Shown here: positions 1 to 12,100 of the stretch, one piece after another | Numbering within the stretch: position 1 is the first letter of the stretch | Layout of the letters: each line of letters begins with the position of its first letter | Assembly (NCBI GenBank): GCA_001599595.1 | Contig: BCHH01000013.1 | Span: 478,543-542,542 of the forward strand | DNA length: 64,000 bases | From: Beverwykella pulmonaria | Lineage: Eukaryota; Ascomycota; Dothideomycetes; Pleosporales; Melanommataceae | Direction of reading: 5' to 3' | Notes under the pieces: generated by a model | Databases searched by the model: none | Told to the model about the DNA's origin: nothing | The model's input: the letters and a program-made list of their open reading frames with translations, nothing else | Translations under genes and position numbers: made by a program

Positions 1-2040
1 TTTCAATCAAGCTGTAAGTCAAGCTGCTCCCAAAATGTCACCAATCTAAGCAAGCCAATACGAACCCTCTCACGACTCCAAACAAGCCAATGCGAGACCC
101 TAAACTTGCTTAACTTGATTGTTGACAACACTGTCTGCTTATGTGCGGTGTCATAGATTTCGGCGCAAAGTTTTGGGGGCATTAAGTGTGATTATGGAGG
201 TAAGATAAAGGACGGCCAATGTATTTCGGTGAGTGGGCCTTGGAGATGGTTGTATATGAGCTGGGGTACGTAGGAGTAGGTGTCCAGGTGAAGTCCGGTG
301 GGGAGAATATGTAGAAATAGAGAGAGGCTCAGGTTGTGGATTTAACCTCAGCCTTGTCTTTCTCGCTCGATCGGATCACGGCCATGTTGTTGGTGGAGTT
401 CGTGGGTGCATCATTAAGAGTTGTAAGCAGGACACTCCGTCACGTGGATATGCCACTGACTAATCAGTCCGTCATATATATCAGCTGTACATATCTCACA
501 CACATATCACACACACATACATATACATACATACAGACATACAATACACATCTTCATACTCTTTCCTCCACGCTCCAGCTTACAAGAGTGCTAACTGCAT
601 TAGGACTGGAGGATCCATTGTAGTTACTCAACCGACGGTTGAACTAGATTACTGGAAATTGTGGAAGTTTATTAGTGGATTTCTACAGTCGCATACGATT
701 ATGTGGAATTTGAACATGGTGGTTGTGTTGAATGGGTGTGATTAGAGACGTAGCAGTACTTGTCCTGTGTCGCACGTGTTCTACCATATGTCCTATTTTA
801 GCTAGCTCCTCTTCAGGGGTATATATAGTCGTCGTGCGAGCAGTCAGCTCTTCACGGCTTTCACACTCCTTATATACAATTTTACCCCATCAGACAATTT
901 ACTGCTTCCTCTCATCGTGACAGCACTTCGCAAAGAAAACTTGAAGCATTTTGACTGCCAACCAAACTAAGCTGTAGCCATTAAGGCTATACAACTTTCG
1001 TCTCTCAATATTTAACGGCGAACTCTGCACCAGTGAACCGTCAAGAAACAGCTCTAATGTATGTGTCATGTATATCTCAATGAGAGATGTGGCTGAGGGA
1101 ATCATTCCATCCCTCTGCCGCTAATCATGGCTGGTACCTCACGTGATCACCACGTTCTGTATACTCCCAACAACAATTGGCTGCCTCCACCATATATGAC
1201 AAAGGAGTGACAACGAAACTTGCATTCAAGCTGGTCCAAATCAAAAATAGTTAGTTCAAAGCTCAACTTGGTTCAAACAATTCTTTCGACCTCCCATTAA
1301 CCTGGGCACATCAATCGATTGAGCTGGAGAGCGAGGTGCACAGTGGCATATGTCCCAGCTCACAATTTATTGTCGGAGCGTGAAGTGCGCCATCGGATTA
1401 TCAACTCCATCACCATCACCTCGACATGTCAGGTCAGCACGTCTAGCATCGATTGCATTCTAACTCTCAATCCCTTCGGATAAATGCCGTTAACACACAT
1501 CTTACCTATTCGTAGCATTAGGCATCCCGGTCGGGTCTCCAGTAATTATTCGTTAAGAGCTTGTTCGCAACTCACGCATGTACTTAACGTATCTGGCTAG
1601 CATGTCCTCTCCACGTTATGTCGGCCTCGAATAACCGTGCGATTTCCAGCCTAGCATGGATAAAGTGTTCTCGTTCAGGCCTCGCATCCATTGAGGGGGA
1701 TCCAAGCCCTACAAAACAAAGTGGGGAGAGATCCCGCTAACCGCATCAGTTCTCAAAATCCGAGAGAGCTCTTATCAACGATAACGCAGGCCCTCACCTC
1801 TTGCGCTTCGTAACGACTAGAGAGGGGCTGGAATAATCCCGTCGCAAGATGATCTGACTGTTTATTCCATGGTAGGCATAGGCTCAGGGTCTCTGATAAA
1901 TTTAATTGTGTCAATCGCGTCGCGTCCGCAATTGTAAAGTTTCCTAGAGCTTTAATACCCCTCCAGCACCCCTCTCCTCCACATGTCCAGCTCTGTCTTT
2001 ATTGTCTATTCTCTGCCAAACTTCATTCACAACACGCACA
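1..2040. other. Intergenic region, no convincing gene
   Basis: I see no reading frame with family similarity or believable splice structure on either strand. Positions about 488-545 are a CA/TA-rich simple-sequence stretch made of repeated aca and ata units. A CACGTG-containing palindrome (TCACGTGA) lies near 1139-1146. The last few hundred bases are pyrimidine-rich and probably form the promoter and 5' leader of the amine oxidase gene that starts at 2041. Confidence 0.5.
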
Positions 2041-4264
2041 ATGGCCCTCGACCGCCTGAAGCAGGCAGCTGCTCATGTCACCGGCCTGAGTGGGCCATCG
2101 CATCCATTCGACCCGCTTTCCGAGTCCGAAATTGAGCAAGCTGTTGCTATCGTTCGGAAAGAGCACAGTGGGCTGTTTTTCAATGCAGTCACGCTATGGG
2201 AGCCTCGCAAGGCTGAGATGATGGCATGGGTCAAGGACCCGAAGAACCGCCCCCGACCGCACAGAGTTGCAGATGTTGTGGCCATCGGCAAAGGCAGTAA
2301 GGTATACGATGGAATTGTGGATTTGACGGAGGGAAAACTCGTGAGCTGGGAATATACTCCGGGAGTCCAGCCATTGGTATGTCTTCTAGTCAAGATGGCA
2401 TGTACTTGGAACTGACCATTGTGCTAGATCACCATGGAAGATCTTCAAATTGTGGAGATCATTGTGCGGAAGGACCCCAAAGTTATCGAGCAGTGCGGCA
2501 TAATCGGCATCCCTCCGGAAGACATGCACAAAGTTTACTGTGACCGTGAGTACATGCATGAGCCCCAGATTCTGGCAATGTTAACTTTATCCAGCTTGGA
2601 CCATTGGCTACGATGAGCGATTCGGCAACAATGTCCGCCTTCAGCAGGCGCTGATGTACTATCGTCCCCACGTTGACGACAGCCAATACAGCTTCCCACT
2701 TGACTTCTGCCCCATTTTCAACGCCGACACCCATGAGATCATACACATCGATATCCCTCCGGTACGACGACCGGTGAATAGGGCGAAGCCGAACAACTAC
2801 CATGCAGCAGCCATCGAGGCCGAAGGAGGATTCCGAACAGACATAAAGCCAATCAACATCACGCAGCCTGAAGGCGTATCATTCACAATGGATGGCCGGA
2901 CGATTAGCTGGCAAAACTGGAAGCTCCATATCGGGTTCAACTACCGCGAGGGCATGGTACTCTCTAACATCACATTCAATGACAAGGGCACAGAGCGAGA
3001 CGTCTTCTGGCGGATTTCGCTTGCCGAGATGGTCGTTCCCTACGGAAATCCAGAGCATCCTCATCAACGAAAGCACGCTTTCGATTTGGGTGAATATGGT
3101 GGTGGCTACATGACCAATTCTCTCAGTCTAGGCTGCGACTGCAAGGGAGCCATTCACTATATAGACGCCGCCTTCGTGAATCGAGCTGGTGCAGCCACCA
3201 CCATCAAGAACGCCATCTGCATCCACGAAGAGGATGCCGGCATCCTCTTCAAGCACACTGACTTCCGGGACGATAGCGTAACAGTAACCCGAGCACGGAA
3301 GCTCATCATCTCACACATCTTCACAGCCGCAAACTACGAGTACTGCGTGTACTGGATCTTCCACCAGGACGGCACGGTCCAGCTCGAGATCAAGCTCACC
3401 GGCATCTTGAACACATACGCCATGCTTCCCGGCGAGGACCTTAAAGGCTGGGGCACCGAAGTGTACCCCGGTGTCAACGCGCACAACCACCAGCATCTCT
3501 TTTGTCTCCGTGTGGACCCCAACATCGATGGCCCGAACAACACCGTGTTCCAAGTCGATGCTGTGCCAGGTGCAGGCGAAGTCGGCAGCGCAGAGAACAA
3601 GTACGGCAACGCTTTTTATGCTAAGAAGACGAGGTTCGAGACACCGGAGCAAGCGAAGAGCGACTACAATGGCGCGACGAGCAGGACGTGGGAGATGTGT
3701 AATGAGAATAAGTTGAATGCGTTCAGCCACAAGCCCGTTTCATACAAACTGGTGAGCAGAGAGGTTCCGGGACTGCTTCCTAAGCCGGGTGGTCTCGTGT
3801 GGAAGCGTGCGGGTTTTGCAAGACACGCTGTGCATGTCACGAAGTGTAGGTCTTCTCTTTGTCTTCCCGTCAACATGTGCTAACCAAGACCAGACGACGA
3901 CACTCAAATCCACCCGGCCGGCCGACACGTCCCACAAACCAGCGGCGAGCCCTCTGAAGGTCTCCCGGCCTGGATCGCCGCTAACCCGAACATCAACATC
4001 GTCAACAAAGACGTCGTGCTCTGGCACACGTTCGGCATCACGCACTTCCCCGCACCCGAGGACTTCCCGGTTATGCCCGCGGAGCCAATGACACTACTGC
4101 TAAGGCCGAGGAACTTCTTCACAAGGAATCCGTGCTTGGACGTGCCGCCCAGTTATTGCAGCGTGCCGAGTGGTGTGAAGCAGGGGAGCACGCTGGTGGA
4201 TAAAATTAGTAAACTGGCGTTTGGGGAGGAGAAGAAGCCCTCGGGCAGCTGTTGTGAGAAGTAG
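2041..4264 (+). CDS. Copper amine oxidase (primary amine oxidase)
   Basis: Four exons (2041-2376, 2428-2545, 2595-3845, 3894-4264) encode 691 aa, the usual length for fungal copper amine oxidases. The family oxidises primary amines to aldehydes, releasing H2O2 and ammonia, with copper and a topaquinone made from one of its own tyrosines. The topaquinone motif is visible as TAANYEY, with the Tyr near residue 399. The likely catalytic-base Asp lies upstream in HYIDAAF. Two copper-binding histidines sit in NAHNHQH about 50 residues after the cofactor, and a third lies near the C-terminus in WHTFGITHFP. There is no signal peptide and the C-terminus (SCCEK) is not a peroxisomal PTS1, so an intracellular enzyme is likely. 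An ATG 39 nt upstream (2002) is in frame. I prefer 2041 because it opens MALDRLKQAA, like other family members. Confidence 0.93.
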
Positions 4265-4811
4265 GAAGCTTGGCATGAATAGGCGAGTTGTGTATACACT
4301 GGACGGCTACTTTTATCGCAGGAGTAAATTGGATTGGGTGTTTCCCCTACAACTACTTAAGTGTTGTTGTTGTGTAGCAACATATTGGTCGTTCCCCTTT
4401 TTTGATATGGACTCGTAGCGCTATTCCTATTGGCCAATTACTGCATTTTCAGCGACCGAGCGTGAATGCATTCTTATATTTGATACTACCTATTCACATG
4501 TAGAGGGGAGTTCTCCTGTAATCTCCTCAAAAAGCAATATACGCGCAAAGATATGACATGTGCAGCCTTGTCATCTGCCATGTGATAGCAACGGTCGGCT
4601 GTCGGTGACGTCTGCGCGCTCCCCACGCGAGAGCAAGACCCGGACGTTGAGCTTGGACGCTACGCTCATCCGACGTCGGACGAACTTGCACTCCCCACCA
4701 CCACCATGACTTGACTCATTTCCTGCCTCTCCTGCTCCAAGCAACCGCTACAACGCCCATGACGCTACCGTGAAGCATGTGAGGCCCTTCGCCGGCACCA
4801 CAGCAACGAGA
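4265..4811. other. Intergenic, amine oxidase 3' end and carrier promoter
   Basis: This stretch holds the 3' untranslated region of the amine oxidase gene and the promoter of the mitochondrial carrier gene. The ATG at 4759 reaches a stop after four codons, so it is a minimal upstream ORF or simply not used. I see nothing else here. Confidence 0.5.
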
Positions 4812-5950
4812 ATGCCGCGCGCCTTCCCGCCAATCGAGGGCACCACGACGAGCAAAGGGCCCAATATTTCCCCCTCGATCGTCGAAAGCGTTGCAGGCTT
4901 CAGCGCTGGCGTCGTGTCGTGTTTGACGGTGCATCCGCTAGATTTGCTCAAGAACCGGCTTCAATGTGCGCAATACCCACCTTCTCATCCTCTCCAAACC
5001 CGACCCATCTAATCCTCTCCCAGTGAACACAAAAACCACGTCCCGCGCTGGCGACTCCTTCCGGATTTTCCGAAATGTGATACAAGACGAAGGCGGCGTG
5101 CGCGCGCTGTATAGAGGGCTATGGCCCAACATGCTTGGGAACTCGCTGGGGTGGGGACTGTACTTTTTGTTTTACGGGAATCTGAAGGATTTGATGCAGG
5201 CACGGCGGGGACATGGCGAATTTTTGTCGAGCGCCGAGTTCTTCTCCGCTTCCATCATTGCAGGTATGCATACTCTCAAAACGGTAGGAGAGGGGCGGGG
5301 AGAAGAGGAGCACGGCTAATGTAGCGCTGGACGTGCAGGTTTGTTAACAGGCGCTTGCACAAACCCCATCTGGGTCGTCAAAACGCGCATGCTCGAGCGC
5401 GGCGCAAACCACCCGCACGCCTACAAAAGCATGGCCTACGGCCTGAAGCATGTTTACCAGACGCGAGGTCTGCGGGGCCTCTGGGCGGGCTTCATTCCAT
5501 CGACCCTCGGCGTCGCCCACGGCGCCGTCCAGTTCGCCATCTACGAGAAGATGAAGCATAGAAGAGGCGAGAAGATCGGCGGGCAGCACAATCTGGGGAA
5601 CTGGGATTATATCTATATGAGTGGTGGGAGTAAGCTGTTGGCAGGAGCGATTACGTATCCTTACCAGCCCATCAGAGCGAGGATGCAGCAGTATGATGCT
5701 GGCAATAAGTATAATGGGCTGCGGGATGTGTTGTGGAAGACATATAGGAATGAGGGGGTTTTGGCTTTTTATAAGGGGTAAGTATGACTGCCATCCTGGC
5801 GTAGGAGTGTGCTGATACTGTGCCAGCGTCATCCCAAACACCATCCGAGTCATCCCAACGACGATCGTCACATTTGTGGTATACGAGAACACGAAGATAT
5901 TTCTGCCGACACTTTTTAACGACGAAGAAATGGCCCATGAGGAGGATTGA
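4812..5950 (+). CDS. FLX1: Mitochondrial FAD/folate-type carrier, Flx1-like
   Basis: Four exons (4812-4965, 5024-5263, 5339-5777, 5827-5950) encode 318 aa, the normal size for the mitochondrial carrier family of six-helix inner-membrane transporters. All three carrier repeats are visible. The first has HPLDLLKNRLQ. The second has TNPIWVVKTRM; the Trp in place of the usual Asp/Glu region is typical of the FAD/folate/pyrimidine-nucleotide branch. The third has YPYQPIRARMQ, and the protein ends with RVIPTTIVTFVVYE, which is characteristic of Flx1/MFTC proteins. By homology to yeast Flx1 it would move FAD or related cofactors across the inner membrane. The upstream GTG at 4770 was rejected as a start because 4812 is the first in-frame ATG. 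Substrate assignment rests on family resemblance only. Confidence 0.9.
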
Positions 5951-6553
5951 GCACCCTGTACCAACACGTTCTCACAAATAGACGCCGGCCATGACGAGCA
6001 TATAGATGGACTCACTTCTATGGCGTTCTCGAATAATAGAGATACTTTTTTACGTTTATTACACAGCTAATGGAATGACGAGCTCGAGAGTCTATCAGGC
6101 ACCCGAGTCTAGCGTTGTGTCGGCAGGCCTTGGCCGAACGTCCAACTCCTGGTGAAAGCGCGTCCAGTGCGCGGCTGGCCATTCATTCACATCTAGCAGA
6201 GCGCACGTGACGATGAAGCGTGTACAGACGGAATCACTAGAGCTGGCGCGTCTGCCATCATAAACTCCATCGCCGCCGCAGAGTCGCCATCTGCAGAATT
6301 GCACTACACCCTAACCACCACCGCCCTCCAGCGAAACTCATCTTTTTAGCAGAAAAGAAAGCAATTCCGTGCAGCTCGTAGACGCTTTCCCCTCGCATCT
6401 GGCTTCTTCTTAAACGCCTCCACCTCAGTCTCCTAGCTACTGTACCTCCGGACGACAACCATAACTTGCTTCGCGAACAAGAAAAGTTTAACGCAACTTC
6501 GGACTTGTCTCCACCACTTCAATTCCTCTTCTCCTTAATCGACAAGCTCAGCC
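5951..6553. other. Intergenic between FLX1 and a decayed gene
   Basis: No coding signal is seen on either strand. A long antisense frame over the FLX1 end (about 5344-6015, minus) is a shadow of that gene. Confidence 0.45.
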
Positions 6554-8309
6554 ATGTCTCTCCGTGGCAAACTCCACGTTTTCAAGCGGCAAAGCGCACA
6601 CCCAAGAAACATTGCGTCGCAGGGCTATAAAGAATAGATGACGAACCGCGCCAAGTCTTACGCACTACAATCGCTTCTTTCTCGGATGATCCGTGACAAG
6701 CCTTCCGGAACTTGACAGTACGAGCCTAAATCTGCGGATCGACAAACTCCTAACACCAGCCAGGTCAGCAATTTCCTGATCTGGCTCTTGTCCTACGAAA
6801 TCTTCCAAACTCTCGAATCCCCGCCGCGATGGTATAAACCCATCGAATCAATGGAGATGCGAGGGTGGATCGCTCTAGGCAGCTTCCTTTCAGAGGCTAT
6901 TGAATACAGTTTGTACCTGGTTGTTTTAGACAAGATATATGATCGCCTAAATCTCTTGAAGACTCTTATGAATAAGTGCCTTATCCAACTGGCGGATCCC
7001 ACGAAGATGTCGTGGACATAGCTAGAAACTACTGTCTATGACGCACAGACTACGAGCAACACGAAGAGCGAGATTTTGGAAGTCGTGCCGGCCAATGCTC
7101 CGTGAAATCAGCCGTCTCGTGAGCCGTCTCATAGCTATCTCGGATTCCATGTTTTTCGAGTGGTAGCCGAAGATCTCAAGGTCACTGAAAAACTTCATCG
7201 ATGTGGCTGTCGCCTCTCGTCTCTGTTCTTCGGAAACAGGCCCTTATCAAGAATGGCCTGTCTGACGAATAGAAACAAGGACTAAAGTACCTTTTTTGAG
7301 CCCATATAGGAAGAGCAACAATTACTAGTCGTTCGCTACGGCATTGTTCCAGACTTCGTAGTACCATTTATCTCCCGCGGCTAGGGAGAGACCTATCTGG
7401 TTCTAGGAAGCGATGCCTTGGAGCAAGAATATGAAGCAGAGCTTTCATACACCGCCCAGAGGCTGAGGACCGAGCTCCATGTAATCCGCGTACAGAACCC
7501 GCAACTCGCGGCCAAGAACCAGAGCCTTGTCGAGGTCAACAAGCCACGGCAAAGATGCTTATGTCCATGAGCAGGGCACAAGTGTAATAAAAAAAATTTT
7601 TCTTTCGCGCCACCCCAATATTCCTCATATTTTGGCCACCTAGAACACTCTAAGATCAACTCTTGCATCAGCGTATCGAGCTCCTAGTAGACCTCCACGT
7701 CTAGGACAATGTCGCTGGAGAAGGACGTGAAAGCTAAGATGTCGTCGCGCGACCCACTTCCCCGAATCCAGGATCTGGGAAAGGCCATGAATTCTTCATC
7801 ACGCCTTTAGCATGTATGGGCGATACGAAGACGTCTTTGGAGGTATGGACGATGATGAACCTGCATTGTCACTTATCAACCCTGCCACTGGTAATCCAAT
7901 CCCGCTTCTTCGCAACAACGACTCCAACAACCTTAGGAGCACCGCTGGGGTTCAGGATTTCAATGCTCGCTCAGCCACCACCACCAACAGGAAGACAACG
8001 CCTCCATTCGTTGAACCCGAGCCACACGGCTCGCTGATAGAGCTTGCAAGACGGGAGACAGGAAAGGTGACACCTACCCTCGCCTAGGCCATTCTGCGAC
8101 ACACTGCCACCCTGCCTACCAATGCGAGTGCTGCTATGAACACACCCGTAAACATCGTTCGCCGCCAGATCGGCCAATTCGACCTTAGTGTGTACCGAGT
8201 GAAGCAAGGGCGGTGGCGAAGCATGAGTGTTGAAAACACTCTAGATTCGGTTATGCGTCGGCGACCAGCGTTGGTAGAGGAGACATCCAACATCGCAACC
8301 AACTTCTAG
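6554..8309 (+). pseudogene. Decayed protein gene with many in-frame stops
   Basis: From the ATG at 6554, one frame reads as a plausible protein for about 180 codons, interrupted only by TAG at 6635, TGA at 6713 and TAG at 7019. The sense frame then shifts near 7090 (resuming MLREISRLVSRL), near 7215 (KQALIKNGLSDE) and near 7295 (EEQQLLVVRYGIV). Further TAG codons fall at 7164, 7270, 7307 and 7382. The 7385-7565 part looks like a coiled coil (ALEQEYEAELSYTAQRLRTE). A last segment starts MYGRYEDVFGGMDDDE at 7812, is crossed by TAG at 8085 and ends SNIATNF at 8309. Each stop could be a Gln or Arg codon after one C-to-T change (CAG to TAG, CGA to TGA). I do not recognise the family. Some frame changes could be introns, but the stops make a conventional gene unlikely. 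Confidence 0.6.
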
Positions 8310-9104
8310 GTGGCAGCCATGTATGCGATTTAGGTATGCGATTTAGGTTTGTGGTTAGGGGATTCGGGGTTTTGTGTTTCTGGTAGGTTGGGTAGCTTCA
8401 ATTAGTTTTGCGGGAGCATTTTCTTTTGGCAAAAGGGAGCTGTTTGATTTTGGGTGATCCCGTAGCTATGTTTGGATTGTCCCTACCGGCGTTTAGTGGC
8501 GTCATGTTGGTTCACACTCCCACTCAAGATTTCGATATAGGCTTCGATATTTCTGGGATATGGGGTGGCATTTTCCGGCGTGTCATTGGGCTTGATACCC
8601 CTTTGCCTTATACAGTGTCTGTCCTGCATAGATGTCTGCATTAGTTACTGTTCAATCTAGATGTTCTACCTGGTCGTCGTTTGAGGCCTAACAAGGTGAT
8701 GAGCACTTTGAATGTAATAGAATAGGCTAATCAGACCCCACAGCTATACAACGTACCGTGTAGCTCATTAAGGTAGGACTTCTTCTATGATCAGTGAGGC
8801 TGAACAGTCCCAACAAACCCCGCAATGTTTTCCGAATGACCGTACTTATTAGGGTCAAACAACAAGCCAGATCACTCCTCGCTTGTCATTGTTCTGATTC
8901 TACACAATGCTCTTCGTAACTTGCTTTTGCTATAAACCAGCCCGGCTCGTCTTGCCCTGTCGGTGCAGGTGGCGCTCTCCGCACGTGACTTACTAGTAAC
9001 TACCCGCCTGCACCTTCTATCTTTATTTCCTTTTCTGCCTTGTCCTCCCCACACCTCCTTCCATCTTCCCACGCTTTTCTTTAGACTGTAAAATTGCTAA
9101 AGAT
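8310..9104. other. Intergenic, promoter of the E2/U-box fusion gene
   Basis: A short direct duplication (two copies of gtatgcgatttaggt) lies near 8318-8348. The frame at 8408-8644 has no recognisable features. The last 250 bases are pyrimidine-rich with an ACGTGAC site near 8982, consistent with the promoter and leader of the gene at 9105. Confidence 0.4.
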
Positions 9105-12100
9105 ATGACGCGGTACGTTGTCAACGTCGTTGCCGGCGGCCGTACCGCGAGCATCCTCATCGTTCTATCTTCATCCGCAATCGTGCTCAGCCTTGTGAAC
9201 AAGATCAAAGCACGTCTACCGGGGCTGAAGTTGGACATCAATTCCGACACGAATCTAGAGCTTACACTTCATATCGACGCTCCTGATGGCCCGATCCTAG
9301 ATACAGAGGATTTGCTCTCAGATGCACTGCCGGATTCTGATAAAGAGCAGCTGTTTGCCGTGATCAACAGCCCTGAGACATCAGCCGGGTCCGCTGTAAG
9401 TATCACGGCTGTGTCTCTCACCCATCTGGCCGACCACTAATTCATGCCTAGACTGAGATTTCTAAGCTTCCCTTGACGTTTCAAGCAAAGGCGTCAGGAG
9501 CGAACCTGCGAGTTCGCGTGATCACACCGGAGTTAGCTCGATCTCACACAGATATCAAAGCCATTCCACTTCTACCCGAGCATACTGTGACACTTAATAG
9601 CACTCTGCTGGAGCTCCAGATGCGAGTTAAGCAGCATCTTGGCCTTCCTTTCGGAGGAGACATCCAGGAAGACTCGGCATGCAACTGTGCCTTTGCCAGA
9701 CAAATTGATGAAAATACAGTCTTAAATGAGCTCAGTGTACTTGGCGCAGACGCATTACACTCGTTGATAGTCGTCCACGGTATGAACCAAGTTGCTCTTG
9801 TTCCTGTAGACGCCGAACCTAGACGGCTGGACCTGGAGCACACAGCCCGACAGCATGTCAAAGTTGAGGGCAAGAGCTTGTCAATAATCGGTGGCTTAGA
9901 GACAATCGCTCAGCAAGGTGGCACCAAGTACCTAAAGCTCCCTGTCCTTGCATTCTGCTCCCCAAGAAGGCATAGAGATCCACTAGCTGCCCAACGTGCA
10001 GCCCAAGCGAGCCCTCGAACCACAGTTCTGGACTTACATACATCGGAAATACCTATTCGCATTACGTCTCAAAATGCCAGTCTCACCTTACGAGACGCTG
10101 GCCTTGAGGATGGTCTTATCAATGGTGTTTTCAACGTGTATGCCATCACGCGATCCGTTATACCAGGCGATAGAGCAAACAACGAGCCAGCTGGAAAAGA
10201 TGCCATCTTCAAACGGGGTCCTGCCTGGGAACATCCACTTGGTGGATCCTCTGAGAGAGGGCTTGCCAACCTCCTATCATCTTTACGGGTGTTTGCTGAA
10301 CTTACAAGCACCTGCGAAATGGAGGACTCGGATCGAGACGCCGTTCTCCACTTAGTCCATATCTTGACAAGGTTTCCCCCAGCCGTGCGCGCGGTGTTCT
10401 TAATGATGCAGAGCAAGACTCCTGACGATTGCGAGCGTGCTGCGATTGCACAGTGTCTCTATGAAGTTTTGAAAGACGTCGTCCCGCTTCGCATTGTGAA
10501 GTATCCGACTCGGCTTTTCGAAGGTTCTCGTCTTCTTCTCGGACTCATCCTCGAAAAAGCGAAACATTTGAAAACTTCTATGCATAGCCCGGGAGGACTT
10601 CCTTACATCGAAACCATGAAGGTGCATGAACTTCGAAACATGATCACCATGGAAGCGGTTGCTGATCCCATACAAACGATGTCCGGTCTAGTTGATCGCG
10701 GATTCTACCTCGCTTTCCAAAAAAACGGGCCCCTGCAATGGACTAATGACACCAATATTGATACAACCCAAGTCTTTGACCGAGCGCTCTCGCGTGCCGC
10801 TCTACTCTCAGGAGGGGCTGTCTCACAGGTTGTAGCATTTGACTTAGATGCAGTTCATGGAAGCCATCGGTACTCGGATGAAGGCAATGTTGATAGGGTG
10901 ATTGCTGCAAATGAATTCTCCGACTTGCAGTATTTGGCCACAATGTGCTCAAGGAACAAGTTCGGTGTACTTCCACCTTCATCACTCCCATCTGCGGACG
11001 TAAATGTATTGTCGCTTGATCGTCGAGGGTTGCTGGCCGTTTATGTTGGCCGAGAAGCTTGCGGAGAGGCTGGACGGGACATCAATCTTTTCAGTCCTAC
11101 TTGCAGTCCATGCGTGTCAGGGGTTGATGTTGCTATCGTCACGCAAACTCTCGTTCCAATTCTCAACCAACGTAATGCAGATGGGACTGCAGTCTTCGAA
11201 GCTTTTGGAGATCATCACCGGAGGTTGACAGAGCCAGACGAGATCGTTATGCTTGTTGTCGACTGCTCCGCCTCTATGAGTGGAAGGTGTGGGTTCATCG
11301 ATGTCGAGGAAAATGAAGACGCCTTTGATCCGGGTTCGAACGACACGGATGAAGACGTCGACTTGGATGTAGAGAACGTGCTTTATGAGCGGCCTGCGTT
11401 AGATGAGCTTAAAGGTCACTGCATTCAGAATTATAACGTTGATCGTAACACTAATTTTTTACAGAGTTTCTCTCCACGCATGAATCTTTTTCAGACATGC
11501 TCGCCATCGTTTCTTCAGGTACTGAGGATTTTCATCGAAGTAGAAATGCGGAGAAGGTTCTCACAATCCTTCGAGGACTAGCCAATCAGCAGATACAGTC
11601 AAAAACGAAGGTGCTCGAACGCGTGAGGAACCATGCAACTAGCTATTACTACCGCCAAAGAGCCGAGATCGCTGAACGGGAGTTGGCCAACCTGAAGAAC
11701 CGATCATTGAAACTGCAGCAATACAAAGATGCGCTGGTTGCTTTCCTGATGTATAGGGCGGACAACACTAAACTCGATCGGCCACTGACTTGGACTGTTG
11801 GAGAAACTGCTATTCCAAATGTTCCCAAACAGACAGCTACCACGCACGATGGCCCCAAATTTGAGATACCCCCCGAGTACCTTTGCCCGATCTCCGCCGA
11901 ATTAATGGAAGATCCCGTGTCAACTTGCGACCAGTTCACCTACGAACGAAATAACATTCAGCGTTGGCTCCATTCCCATGAAACATCCCCTTGTACTAAC
12001 CTCGTCTTGTCCAACTTTGAACTGCGACCAAATACAGTGATCAAGCAAAACATTCTTGCGTGGACCAATGGAGCTGATATAATGGCGACGTATCAGAATT

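Noticed and set aside
336..623. 95-codon frame with His/Thr/Tyr-rich middle
   Set aside because: The composition comes from a CA/TA simple-sequence stretch.
5344..6015. 223-codon minus-strand open frame
   Set aside because: It is antisense to the FLX1 exons and has no family similarity; the plus strand carries the carrier signature motifs.
8408..8644. 78-codon frame downstream of the decayed gene
   Set aside because: No family, no splice context, and it sits in a repeat-like promoter region.
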